This document shows positions 1 to 5,017 of a stretch of DNA of 5,017 nt, in pieces (positions within the stretch are counted from its first letter, which is position 1; each line of letters begins with the position of its first letter). The position numbers and the translations under genes were made by a program. The notes beneath the pieces were generated by a model. The model had not been told where the DNA came from and searched no databases. It was given only the letters and a program-made list of their open reading frames with translations. Origin of the DNA: an uncultured Lachnospiraceae bacterium. Its GTDB lineage: Bacteria; Bacillota; Clostridia; Lachnospirales; Lachnospiraceae. The stretch covers positions 1 to 5,017 of the forward strand of contig USKC01000248.1 of the NCBI GenBank assembly GCA_900555195.1. Direction: 5' to 3'.

Positions 1-687
1 GCTGGAAACCAGCTCATTATTCAGCAGCTGCTTTTTTTCATAATTATCCTGTGAATAGGTCTCCTCTGTGATCTGATCTGCAGTCAGGCTCTCATATCCA
101 TCCGTAGAATATACAACAATCCCTGACTCGGGAGCATTGCAGACCGTCACAAAGGAAGAACTGTCCGTACCCAGCGATTCCAGATTCTCCAGCACACTGC
201 TGTTGGACAGCTTAAGCGCTGTGCCTTCCAGTTTATATTTAAAATCATAGACTTCTGAAAATTGCTTTCTGTCGAAATTGCCTATAAAGCCAGTAACTTC
301 ACTTTGAATATCAGACAGATCCCCTTCTGAAAGTTCTGTATCTTCCGCCTCTCCTGCCTCCAGCAGTTCCTTCAGCTGTCCGCTTTCATCCACGCTGCAG
401 ACCAATTTACCTGAGCCAACCCGTTCTCCTTCCCGCGCATAATAGTTGATGTAACCGGAATCCGTGCTCGTCACCACGGTCTCCTGCCTCAGGGCAATTC
501 CCTGATAGACATTTCCTATGGAAAGAGAACCCGTTTTCACCTCATAAGGTTGTACATGTTTCTCTGTGAAATATAAAAATACACAGATGATAATATAAAT
601 AAAAATAACACCGAAAATGATAATACCTAGGTTAATGTTCAGTGGTTTTCTGTATTGTCTGATTTTCCTGTCATTTCTTCCGGCCAA
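1..687 (-). CDS. HlyD-family membrane-anchored adaptor protein, partial (C-terminus beyond window)
   Basis: The frame is open from a TTG at 687 to the window edge, giving 229 residues without a stop. The start is TTG because GGAGG lies 9 bases upstream and the reading frame begins with a typical basic N-terminus (about residues 4-14, rich in Arg/Lys). A single hydrophobic segment follows at about residues 18-41. After it comes a beta-rich stretch with the pattern of a lipoyl/barrel-sandwich half domain: GIALRQETVV near 63-72, then SGYINYYAREGERV near 77-90 and a following LVCSVD. The region around 101-125 is acidic. This matches HlyD/RND-type periplasmic adaptor proteins as they occur in Gram-positive bacteria, where the protein would sit on the outer face of the membrane. 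No transporter partner is visible. In related clostridia a gene of this kind often precedes yggS and sepF, which would fit the neighbouring division genes but lies outside the window. Family assignment is fairly sure; function is not. Confidence 0.78.
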   Translation of the reverse strand, partial: MAGRNDRKIRQYRKPLNINLGIIIFGVIFIYIIICVFLYFTEKHVQPYEVKTGSLSIGNVYQGIALRQETVVTSTDSGYINYYAREGERVGSGKLVCSVDESGQLKELLEAGEAEDTELSEGDLSDIQSEVTGFIGNFDRKQFSEVYDFKYKLEGTALKLSNSSVLENLESLGTDSSSFVTVCNAPESGIVVYSTDGYESLTADQITEETYSQDNYEKKQLLNNELVSS

Positions 688-696
688 TCTGTCTTT

Positions 697-701
697 CCTC
701 C
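697..701 (-). promoter_or_regulatory. Ribosome binding site deciding the TTG start of the HlyD-like gene
   Basis: On the minus strand GGAGG is followed by nine bases and then TTG (687-685). There is no ATG or GTG in the same frame near the start of the transmembrane segment, so this site fixes the unusual start codon. Confidence 0.7.
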
Positions 702-742
702 GGTCTTACAATGCAAAACTTTTCTCACATACATAAATATTT

Positions 743-763
743 GCGCAGGGTTCTGCACTGCGC
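743..763 (-). other. Small hairpin in the leader of the HlyD-like gene
   Basis: GCGCAG (743-748) and CTGCGC (758-763) form a six-base-pair stem with a nine-base loop. An alternative shorter pairing, GCAG with CTGC, is also possible inside it. No T-run follows on the minus strand; the downstream sequence is A/T-rich (AAATATTTATG). It lies between the terminator at 773-803 and the ribosome binding site at 697-701. I could not find a convincing -35/-10 pair for the HlyD-like gene in this stretch. Confidence 0.3.
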
Positions 764-772
764 CTTTATCTG

Positions 773-803
773 AAAGAGCCCCGGAAGCGCTCCGGGGCTC
801 TTT
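773..803 (-). terminator. Intrinsic terminator after the P-loop gene
   Basis: A perfect 13-base-pair inverted repeat (773-785 with 791-803) has the GC-rich core GAGCCCCGGA/TCCGGGGCTC, a five-base loop and A/T ends. In the minus direction the stem closes with CTCTTT and then CAG, so the U-tract is short; in the plus direction it is four T. It lies 49 bases after the stop codon of the P-loop gene and before the HlyD-like gene, so it most likely ends the transcript from the promoter at 1331-1359. No gene on the plus strand needs it. Confidence 0.85.
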
Positions 804-852
804 TGTAAACAACGAAACCAATCATCCCGTTACTTTCTGCGGGAGACTTAAC

Positions 853-1275
853 TTAAAGAGATACAATGATCTTCGACTTCAGGCAATCTGGCAATTCATT
901 CTCATCCCTGGATACGCTGAGTATAAAATCAACATGGAAATTCTCGCTGATCTTCTCAAGCTTATCCACGATAGGAAGGATATCTTCACATTCTTCCAAT
1001 ACTGCAATTGTGAGGAAACTATCCAGATACATCTTTTCAATGTCCCTGTCCTGAGAAAGGATGCCGCAGATGAATCCGGTAAATTCGGAACTGTTCTCAA
1101 TCATGAACTCACGAACATCGATCAATCTGACCTTATTATTGAGTTCAAACATGTGCTTGGTGCTTTTATCCAGATAAACAATGCTTCCGGAGATTTCTTT
1201 TACTTCAGTGTTAACCTTATCCAATAACTGCTTGGTCTTTCCCTTCCCCTTTTTGCCTACGATTAACTGAACCAT
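853..1275 (-). CDS. Small P-loop (Walker A) protein of unknown function
   Basis: The gene encodes 140 residues. The ATG at 1275 is chosen because AGGAGG lies seven bases upstream; the frame stays open to an ATG at 1359, but that extension runs through the promoter at 1331-1359 and would not be transcribed in full. The N-terminus is a beta strand followed by a classic Walker A loop, GKKGKGKT at residues 7-14. A second strand ending in an acidic residue (SIVYLD, 31-36) and the hydrophobic segments near 66-73, 87-94 and 115-121 suggest a compact alpha/beta NTPase fold. FHVDFILSVSRDE (113-125) near the C-terminus resembles a strand-plus-sensor arrangement, but I cannot name a certain Walker B residue. 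No signal peptide or membrane segment is seen, so it should be cytoplasmic. Similar short ATP-binding proteins in clostridia sometimes carry the label 'twitching motility protein PilT'; at this length it is not a full PilT ATPase. Function unknown. Confidence 0.85.
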   Translation of the reverse strand: MVQLIVGKKGKGKTKQLLDKVNTEVKEISGSIVYLDKSTKHMFELNNKVRLIDVREFMIENSSEFTGFICGILSQDRDIEKMYLDSFLTIAVLEECEDILPIVDKLEKISENFHVDFILSVSRDENELPDCLKSKIIVSL

Positions 1276-1281
1276 TGTAAT

Positions 1282-1288
1282 CCCTCCT
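1282..1288 (-). promoter_or_regulatory. Strong ribosome binding site of the P-loop gene
   Basis: AGGAGGG on the minus strand, with seven bases between AGGAGG and the ATG at 1275. It decides the internal ATG over the upstream ATG at 1359. Confidence 0.85.
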
Positions 1289-1330
1289 AAAGTAAATTGA
1301 CGCTGATCACGTCTCTTAGAATATGATCTT

Positions 1331-1359
1331 ATTATAGATGAATTCGGAATAAAAAACAA
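1331..1359 (-). promoter_or_regulatory. Sigma-A type promoter for the P-loop gene
   Basis: On the minus strand TTGTTT (1359-1354) is followed by exactly 17 bases and a perfect TATAAT (1336-1331). Transcription would start near 1323-1326, leaving a leader of about 50 bases before the ATG at 1275. The -35 box keeps only the TTG of the consensus, so strength may rest on the -10. The promoter begins six bases after the stop codon of the carboxypeptidase gene. The leader holds a short palindromic stretch, GACGTGATCAGCGTC (1313-1299), that could form only a weak hairpin. Confidence 0.72.
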
Positions 1360-1364
1360 CCTTT

Positions 1365-2420
1365 TTAGCTAATAACATTTAAAAGAGACGCCATTTCCGT
1401 ATACAGAATATCTCTGGATTTGGCCTGCAGGATCACGGATATATACGGATTTCCGGCAGTGTCCCTGGCCAACAGAATTAAACAGCTTCCAGCTGCACTC
1501 GTGGTGCCCGTCTTTCCTCCGATAACCGTTATCTGTTCCGGCGCTTTATACGTCCCCCGCAGAAACTGGTTTGAGGTATTGAATGAAAAGCTTTTGGAAT
1601 TTCCGTCCTTGTCCATATACACCGTCTCATAGCTGGCCATATGGATGATCTCATTGATCAGGTCATACTGCAGCGCTTCGTGAAAGATCAGATACATATC
1701 ATAGGCTGTAACATAATGATTTTCCTGGGTCAGTCCATGCGGATTCATGAAATGGCTGTTCGTTGCGCCAATGGAAAGCGCCTCTTCATTCATCATGTCC
1801 GCGAATCCTTCTATGCTTCCGCCAATATGTACTGCGATCGCAGCCGCCGCATCATTTGCAGAGTGGATCAGCAGCGCATGCAGCGCCTGATTCAGCGTTA
1901 ACTGGTCTCCCACTTCCAATCCGCAGAGCACTGCGCCTGATTCCGTAATCATCGCGTCGCTGGTCACTGTGATCATGTCATCCGGATTGCCATATTTTAG
2001 CGCGACCACAGCCGTCATCAGCTTGGTAAGGCTCGCCGGCTGCAGCCGCTCATGAATATTCTTGGCATACAGCACTTCCCGATTATTCAAATCAAACAAT
2101 CCAGCTGCAGTGGCTTCAGACGTATCCACTTGTGTGTTATCCGTTCCCACATCCTGTGTAACCACACACAGCTCCTCAGCAAAGGAAGAAGCCACATCGC
2201 TGGAAGCCTCATCCTGAATGCGGAAGCTGGAAACCTCATAATCCGGGTCATAAGAAAGCGAAAGCTCCTGGCTGCCGCAGCCAGAAAAAACCAGAGAGAG
2301 AGACAGCACCATGCCCGCCAACAGGCGCCGGCCATCCCTCTCCCTCCTCAGTTTCTTTTTCTGAACATAAAAACGCCCTGGCAAATGAAGCATCCCTTGT
2401 TTTCTATTTGTACATTTCAC
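1365..2420 (-). CDS. dacF: D-alanyl-D-alanine carboxypeptidase (DacF-like PBP, peptidase S11), predicted lipoprotein
   Basis: The enzyme removes the terminal D-Ala from peptidoglycan stem peptides outside the membrane. All three active-site motifs of the S11 family are present: SLTK (Ser130-Lys133, nucleophile and base), SAN (187-189) and KTG (303-305), plus the family stretch HFMNPHGL (223-230). The N-terminus has a basic region, a hydrophobic core (about 33-46) and FSGC ending at Cys48, a plausible if imperfect lipobox, so the protein is probably lipid-anchored. Residues 49-102 form a polar, Ser/Asp-rich linker. The protein ends soon after the transpeptidase fold and lacks the C-terminal beta domain and membrane helix of PBP5 enzymes. 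The start is uncertain. GTG at 2420 overlaps mgsA by 17 bases with a GGAG four bases upstream; TTG at 2384 has AAGGG nine bases upstream. The strongest site, AGGAGG at 2348-2343, serves an out-of-frame ATG. Last gene of the min-rod block. Confidence 0.9.
   Translation of the reverse strand: MKCTNRKQGMLHLPGRFYVQKKKLRRERDGRRLLAGMVLSLSLVFSGCGSQELSLSYDPDYEVSSFRIQDEASSDVASSFAEELCVVTQDVGTDNTQVDTSEATAAGLFDLNNREVLYAKNIHERLQPASLTKLMTAVVALKYGNPDDMITVTSDAMITESGAVLCGLEVGDQLTLNQALHALLIHSANDAAAAIAVHIGGSIEGFADMMNEEALSIGATNSHFMNPHGLTQENHYVTAYDMYLIFHEALQYDLINEIIHMASYETVYMDKDGNSKSFSFNTSNQFLRGTYKAPEQITVIGGKTGTTSAAGSCLILLARDTAGNPYISVILQAKSRDILYTEMASLLNVIS
2333..2348 (-). promoter_or_regulatory. Strong ribosome binding site plus ATG, out of frame inside the dacF-like gene
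   Basis: AGGAGG (2348-2343) is followed by seven bases and ATG (2335-2333), a textbook start site. It falls exactly where the signal peptide of the carboxypeptidase begins, but the ATG is in another frame, opening an 82-codon frame with no recognisable protein character. A short frame ATGTTCAGAAAAAGAAACTGA (2368-2348) lies just upstream, also out of frame with the main gene. Whether the site is used is unknown. Confidence 0.4.
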
Positions 2421-2799
2421 GCCACTCCAGATCTCCTCTGTCCAATGATTTGATTAAAAGTTCTGCTGTCGCCAAATTGGTCGCCAGAGGAATATTATGA
2501 ATATCACACAGCCTGACCGCATTATTGACATCAGGTTCATGTGATTTAGGAGTCAAAGGATCCCTCAGGAAAATGACCAGGTCAATCTGATTGTGTTCAA
2601 TCTGTGCCCCGATTTGCTGCTCTCCGCCAAGATGCCCTGCCAGGAATTTATGGACGGAGAGATTTGTCACCTCTTCGATCAAGCGTCCGGTCGTTCCTGT
2701 GGCATATAATTCATTTTTACTCAAAATCCCCCGATAAGCAATGCAGAAATTCTGCATCAGCTTTTTCTTTGCGTCATGCGCGATCAATGCAATATTCAT
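2404..2799 (-). CDS. mgsA: Methylglyoxal synthase
   Basis: This cytoplasmic enzyme turns dihydroxyacetone phosphate into methylglyoxal and phosphate, a glycolytic bypass that frees phosphate. The 131 residues match the family from end to end: [10 protein letters not shown] at the start, the phosphate-binding LYATGTTG (31-38), the loop GGEQQIG (58-64), VIFLRDPL (75-82), HEPDV (87-91) and IPLATN (103-108). Offset by 11, residues His8, Asp9, Lys12, Asp80, His87 and Asp90 correspond to E. coli His19, Asp20, Lys23, Asp91, His98 and Asp101. The exception is the loop usually reading SGP(L/M)GGDQQ, which here is AGHLGGEQQ: Glu60 replaces catalytic Asp71, Ala54 replaces Ser65 and His56 replaces Pro67. 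The protein lacks the roughly 20-residue C-terminal tail of the E. coli enzyme, common in Firmicutes. AGGAG lies eight bases before the ATG; the gene starts 16 bases after the SEDS gene, so it is co-transcribed. Confidence 0.93.
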   Translation of the reverse strand: MNIALIAHDAKKKLMQNFCIAYRGILSKNELYATGTTGRLIEEVTNLSVHKFLAGHLGGEQQIGAQIEHNQIDLVIFLRDPLTPKSHEPDVNNAVRLCDIHNIPLATNLATAELLIKSLDRGDLEWREMYK

Positions 2800-2815
2800 T
2801 TCACCCTCTCCTATA

Positions 2816-3928
2816 CTAGTATGTTTTTTTTCTCTGTAATCGGACGTTCAGCACGAATCCCATTCCTATGAACAGACTGATTAAGGACGTGAGTCCATAG
2901 CTGACAAAAGGAAGCGGGATTCCAGTGTTAGGCATAATCATCGTTGCCACAGCAATATTCATAAAACTCTGAAAACCGATAATCGCCGCCATCCCTGACG
3001 CGATTATCATTCCTGAAAGATCCTTTGCCTGCCGCGCTATGGAAATGCATTCAAGCGCGATGAGTATGAGAAGAACGATCACCACACATGCTCCAACAAA
3101 TCCAAGTTCTTCTCCGATCACGGCAAAAATGAAATCCGTCTCGGGCTCAGAAATGAAATTTCCATTTTTTACTGAGGCGATTACATTATTGTTCAGCCCC
3201 TTCCCCCATAATTGGCCCGAACCAATTGCCATTACCGAATTAAGCTGCTGATAGGCTTCCGCGTCCGCATACTTCTCAGGATTCAGCCAGGCCAAAATTC
3301 GCGTGAGCTGATAATTCTCAATCAGCGTCTGCCCCGGCTGCATCACCAGATAAAGGAAAATCGCCAGGGACGGTACCGCCACAGCCAATATTCCGCCGAT
3401 GATCTTATAACTGAGCCCGCCCACAAACATCAATACACAGAAAAGAATGCAGTAAAGAATGGTCGTGGAGAGATTCGGCTCCTTATATATAAGAATGATT
3501 GCCGGCAACATCAACAACACGCATAGGGAAAGGATTTTGATTGTATTCAACCTCTCCCTATGTTTAATAATAAACTGTGCATAAAATAAAATCAACAGGA
3601 TTTTTGCAATTTCTGACGGCTGAAACTGAAACAGATGAGGAATATCGATCCAGCGTTTGGCTCCATTTACCGTCTCGCCCCATATCAGCACGGCGATCAG
3701 CATTCCGATTGCTGCCAGATAGTACAACCAGTAAAACCGCAGCAGCCAGGAATAGTCAATCAGGGAGATAATCACCATGATTACCATTCCTGCGCAGACG
3801 CCAAATATCTGTTTTGGCTGAAGGGATTCATTGGCGCTTCCAACCGCCATGATCCCTATGATGGAAGCTGCGAGTATCATCAGAACCAATTTAAAATCAT
3901 AATTTCTCAGCTTGTATCTTTTAAACAT
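2816..3928 (-). CDS. rodA: SEDS-family peptidoglycan glycosyltransferase, RodA type
   Basis: SEDS proteins polymerise lipid II into glycan strands in the membrane, paired with a class B PBP. The 370 residues carry about ten hydrophobic segments. Family landmarks are NGAKRWIDI with [10 protein letters not shown] (88-109), EPNLSTT (150-156), the large extracellular loop with [18 protein letters not shown] (227-244), the [17 protein letters not shown] stretch (261-277) holding the proposed catalytic Asp265, and the C-terminal [13 protein letters not shown] (333-345). The usual Asp in (Q/E)PDLGT is Asn152 here. I call it RodA rather than FtsW or SpoVE because of the neighbouring minDE genes and because in clostridia this slot in the mre-min cluster usually holds the elongation SEDS; sequence alone does not settle it. 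The ATG at 3928 has an AGGA site five to eight bases upstream and lies 35 bases after minE. The partner PBP2 gene is probably upstream of the window. Confidence 0.9.
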   Translation of the reverse strand: MFKRYKLRNYDFKLVLMILAASIIGIMAVGSANESLQPKQIFGVCAGMVIMVIISLIDYSWLLRFYWLYYLAAIGMLIAVLIWGETVNGAKRWIDIPHLFQFQPSEIAKILLILFYAQFIIKHRERLNTIKILSLCVLLMLPAIILIYKEPNLSTTILYCILFCVLMFVGGLSYKIIGGILAVAVPSLAIFLYLVMQPGQTLIENYQLTRILAWLNPEKYADAEAYQQLNSVMAIGSGQLWGKGLNNNVIASVKNGNFISEPETDFIFAVIGEELGFVGACVVIVLLILIALECISIARQAKDLSGMIIASGMAAIIGFQSFMNIAVATMIMPNTGIPLPFVSYGLTSLISLFIGMGFVLNVRLQRKKTY

Positions 3929-3948
3929 GCTTTCCTCATTCCTGCTTC

Positions 3949-3961
3949 CCGGTCCAACCGG
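3949..3961 (-). other. Small hairpin between minE and rodA
   Basis: CCGGT (3949-3953) and ACCGG (3957-3961) form a five-base-pair stem with a three-base loop, right after the minE stop codon. An alternative four-base pairing, GTCC with GGAC (3952-3963), competes with it. There is no T-run, so this is not an intrinsic terminator; the ribosome binding site of rodA follows directly. Confidence 0.3.
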
Positions 3962-3963
3962 AC

Positions 3964-4227
3964 TTAATTACGGAGATCCAGTATCGGAATATCCGCATAG
4001 AGGGAAGGATTCTTTCCCCGTCCCCGAATGGTGGACTTGCTGATCTGTATCTCCATGTGATTGGTATCAATTTTCATGTACTTGGATATCACACTGGCAA
4101 TGTCCTTCTTTATCATTTCCAACATTTCAGGAGAGCATCCGGCCCTGTCTGAAATCAAAAGGATCTTCAGCCTGTCTCTTGCGACCTGGCTGGAAGTTTT
4201 TTTCCTGAATAAGTTCCTGATTCTCAT
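3964..4227 (-). CDS. minE: Cell division topological specificity factor MinE
   Basis: MinE stimulates the MinD ATPase and displaces MinC from MinD at the membrane, which drives Min oscillation and keeps Z-ring assembly at mid-cell. The 87 residues are the usual family length. The basic, amphipathic N-terminus (MRIRNLFRKK) fits the membrane-targeting segment; SSQVARDRLKILLISDRAGC (12-31) matches the anti-MinCD region that folds as helix or beta strand. The stretch MIKKDIASVISKYMKID (38-54) and the strand HMEIQI (57-62) match the dimerising topological specificity domain. The ATG overlaps the minD stop codon (ATGA), with AGGAGG about ten bases upstream inside minD, so the two are translationally coupled and likely made in a fixed ratio. 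Presence of minE, rather than DivIVA alone, points to an oscillating type of Min system as in many clostridia. Confidence 0.96.
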   Translation of the reverse strand: MRIRNLFRKKTSSQVARDRLKILLISDRAGCSPEMLEMIKKDIASVISKYMKIDTNHMEIQISKSTIRGRGKNPSLYADIPILDLRN

Positions 4228-5017
4228 CCGATCCGCCCCTCCTGACTTTTATGAAAGATTCCGGTAAATCTTGTCCAGAAGGAAACCGGATGTTCCAGAT
4301 CCAGAAAAGGGACTTCCTTTCCCAGAACTCTGTAACAGATATTCTGATAAGCTTGTCCTGCCAGCGTATTATTGCCGACGAGCGGTTCCCCCTGGTTGGT
4401 TGCAATCACCACATTTTCGTCATCCGGAACGATGCCGATCAGGGGAATCGCCAGGATATCCACCACATCCCTTGAGCTCATCATATCCCCCCGCTTCACC
4501 ATATCGAACCGCATCCGGTTGATAACCAGATCGATCTGGGTGAAATCGTGCGCTTCCAACAGGCCGATGATACGATCCGCATCCCGGATCGCGGATACCT
4601 CCGGAGTCGTTACCACAAGCGCTCTGTTGGCCCCCGCGATGGCATTCTTAAATCCCTGCTCGATTCCGGCAGGACAGTCCAGAATGATGTAATCAAACTG
4701 TTCTTTCAGATGATCGATCAATTTGATCATCTGGCTTTCGTTTACCGCAGTTTTATCCCTGGTCTGCGCGGAGGGCAGCAAATATAACGTGCTGTAACGC
4801 TTATCCTTGATCAGCGCCTGTTTTACGCGGCAATTTCCCTCCACCACGTCCACCAGATTATAAACGATCCGATTTTCCAGGCCCATGACAACATCCAGAT
4901 TGCGCAGACCAATGTCCGTATCGATCAGCACCACCCGCTTGCCCATGGCGGCCAAACCGGTGCCTACGTTCGCTGATGTGGTGGTTTTTCCCACACCGCC
5001 TTTTCCTGACGTAACGA
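4224..5017 (-). CDS. minD: Septum site-determining ATPase MinD, 5' end truncated by the window
   Basis: MinD is the ATP-dependent membrane switch of the Min system: its ATP-bound dimer sits on the membrane, recruits MinC to block FtsZ and is released by MinE. The frame is open to the window edge at 5015, giving 263 residues; only about the first five should be missing. The visible N-terminus is VTSGKGGVGKTTT, the deviant Walker A of the MinD/ParA family with its signature Lys. The GTG at 4994 is the Val inside this motif and not a start. LIDTDIGLRNLD (visible residues 30-41) holds Walker A' and switch I, and YIILDCPAG (about 109-117) is Walker B and switch II. The C-terminal FWTRFTGIFHK (about 246-256) is an amphipathic helix fitting the membrane-targeting sequence. 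The stop overlaps the minE start by four bases. minC is expected just upstream, outside the window. Confidence 0.97.
   Translation of the reverse strand, partial: VTSGKGGVGKTTTSANVGTGLAAMGKRVVLIDTDIGLRNLDVVMGLENRIVYNLVDVVEGNCRVKQALIKDKRYSTLYLLPSAQTRDKTAVNESQMIKLIDHLKEQFDYIILDCPAGIEQGFKNAIAGANRALVVTTPEVSAIRDADRIIGLLEAHDFTQIDLVINRMRFDMVKRGDMMSSRDVVDILAIPLIGIVPDDENVVIATNQGEPLVGNNTLAGQAYQNICYRVLGKEVPFLDLEHPVSFWTRFTGIFHKSQEGRIG

Noticed and set aside
639..821. 60-codon open frame on the minus strand between the P-loop and HlyD-like genes
   Set aside because: It reads straight through the terminator hairpin and overlaps the start of the HlyD-like gene in another frame; no protein character.
655..1227. 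Long open frame on the plus strand (190 codons)
   Set aside because: It runs antisense across the terminator hairpin and the P-loop gene, has no recognisable domain, and the minus-strand gene there has a promoter, ribosome binding site and Walker A motif.
1276..1359. N-terminal extension of the P-loop protein from the ATG at 1359
   Set aside because: The extension covers the -35/-10 promoter and lacks a ribosome binding site, while the ATG at 1275 has AGGAGG seven bases upstream and starts directly with the strand before the P-loop.
1349..1367. A-run/T-run after the dacF stop as a terminator
   Set aside because: The possible stem is only A-T pairs (TAAAAA with TTTTTA) and overlaps the -35 region; too weak to call a terminator.
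2087..2335. 82-codon minus-strand frame with a perfect ribosome binding site inside the dacF-like gene
   Set aside because: Its Trp/Arg/Leu-rich product looks like an out-of-frame reading and matches no family I know. The start site itself is kept as a finding; the protein is not.
2052..2453. 133-codon plus-strand frame antisense to dacF
   Set aside because: Antisense shadow of a gene with three intact catalytic motifs; no ribosome binding site or domain of its own recognised.
4992..4994. GTG as a possible minD start
   Set aside because: It is the Val codon inside the KGGVGKT Walker A motif; the frame continues upstream to the window edge with VTSGKGG.

Overview
The window is a 5 kb piece of a low-to-moderate GC Gram-positive chromosome, most likely a clostridial Firmicute of the Lachnospiraceae type. 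That placement is an inference from protein style (MinD/MinE, a SEDS protein, a short methylglyoxal synthase), strong AGGAGG ribosome binding sites, a sigma-A type promoter and gene order. Every gene supported here lies on the minus strand, so transcription runs from high to low coordinates. No RNA gene, mobile element, CRISPR array or long repeat is visible.

From right to left, the first block (5017 to 1365) is one tightly packed cell-shape and division operon: minD (5' end cut by the window edge), minE, a rodA/ftsW-family SEDS gene, mgsA (methylglyoxal synthase) and a dacF-like lipoprotein D-Ala-D-Ala carboxypeptidase. Genes overlap or lie 16 to 35 bases apart, and no terminator is seen inside. 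MinD and MinE place the division site, the SEDS protein polymerises peptidoglycan, and the carboxypeptidase trims its peptide stems. mgsA is the metabolic outlier. In related clostridia such blocks follow mreBCD, a class B PBP gene and minC, which would lie beyond the right edge.

The second block (1364 to 773) is a short monocistronic unit: a good sigma-A promoter, a strong ribosome binding site, a 140-residue P-loop protein of unknown function and a 13-bp terminator hairpin. The third block (687 to 1) is the start of a HlyD-type membrane-anchored adaptor gene with a TTG start, running off the left edge.

Most of the window is ordinary housekeeping sequence and I see no clearly new system. 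The points most worth a second look are the independently transcribed P-loop gene, altered active-site-loop residues in MgsA including Asp to Glu at a catalytic position, and the start region of the carboxypeptidase gene, where the best ribosome binding site and ATG are out of frame.
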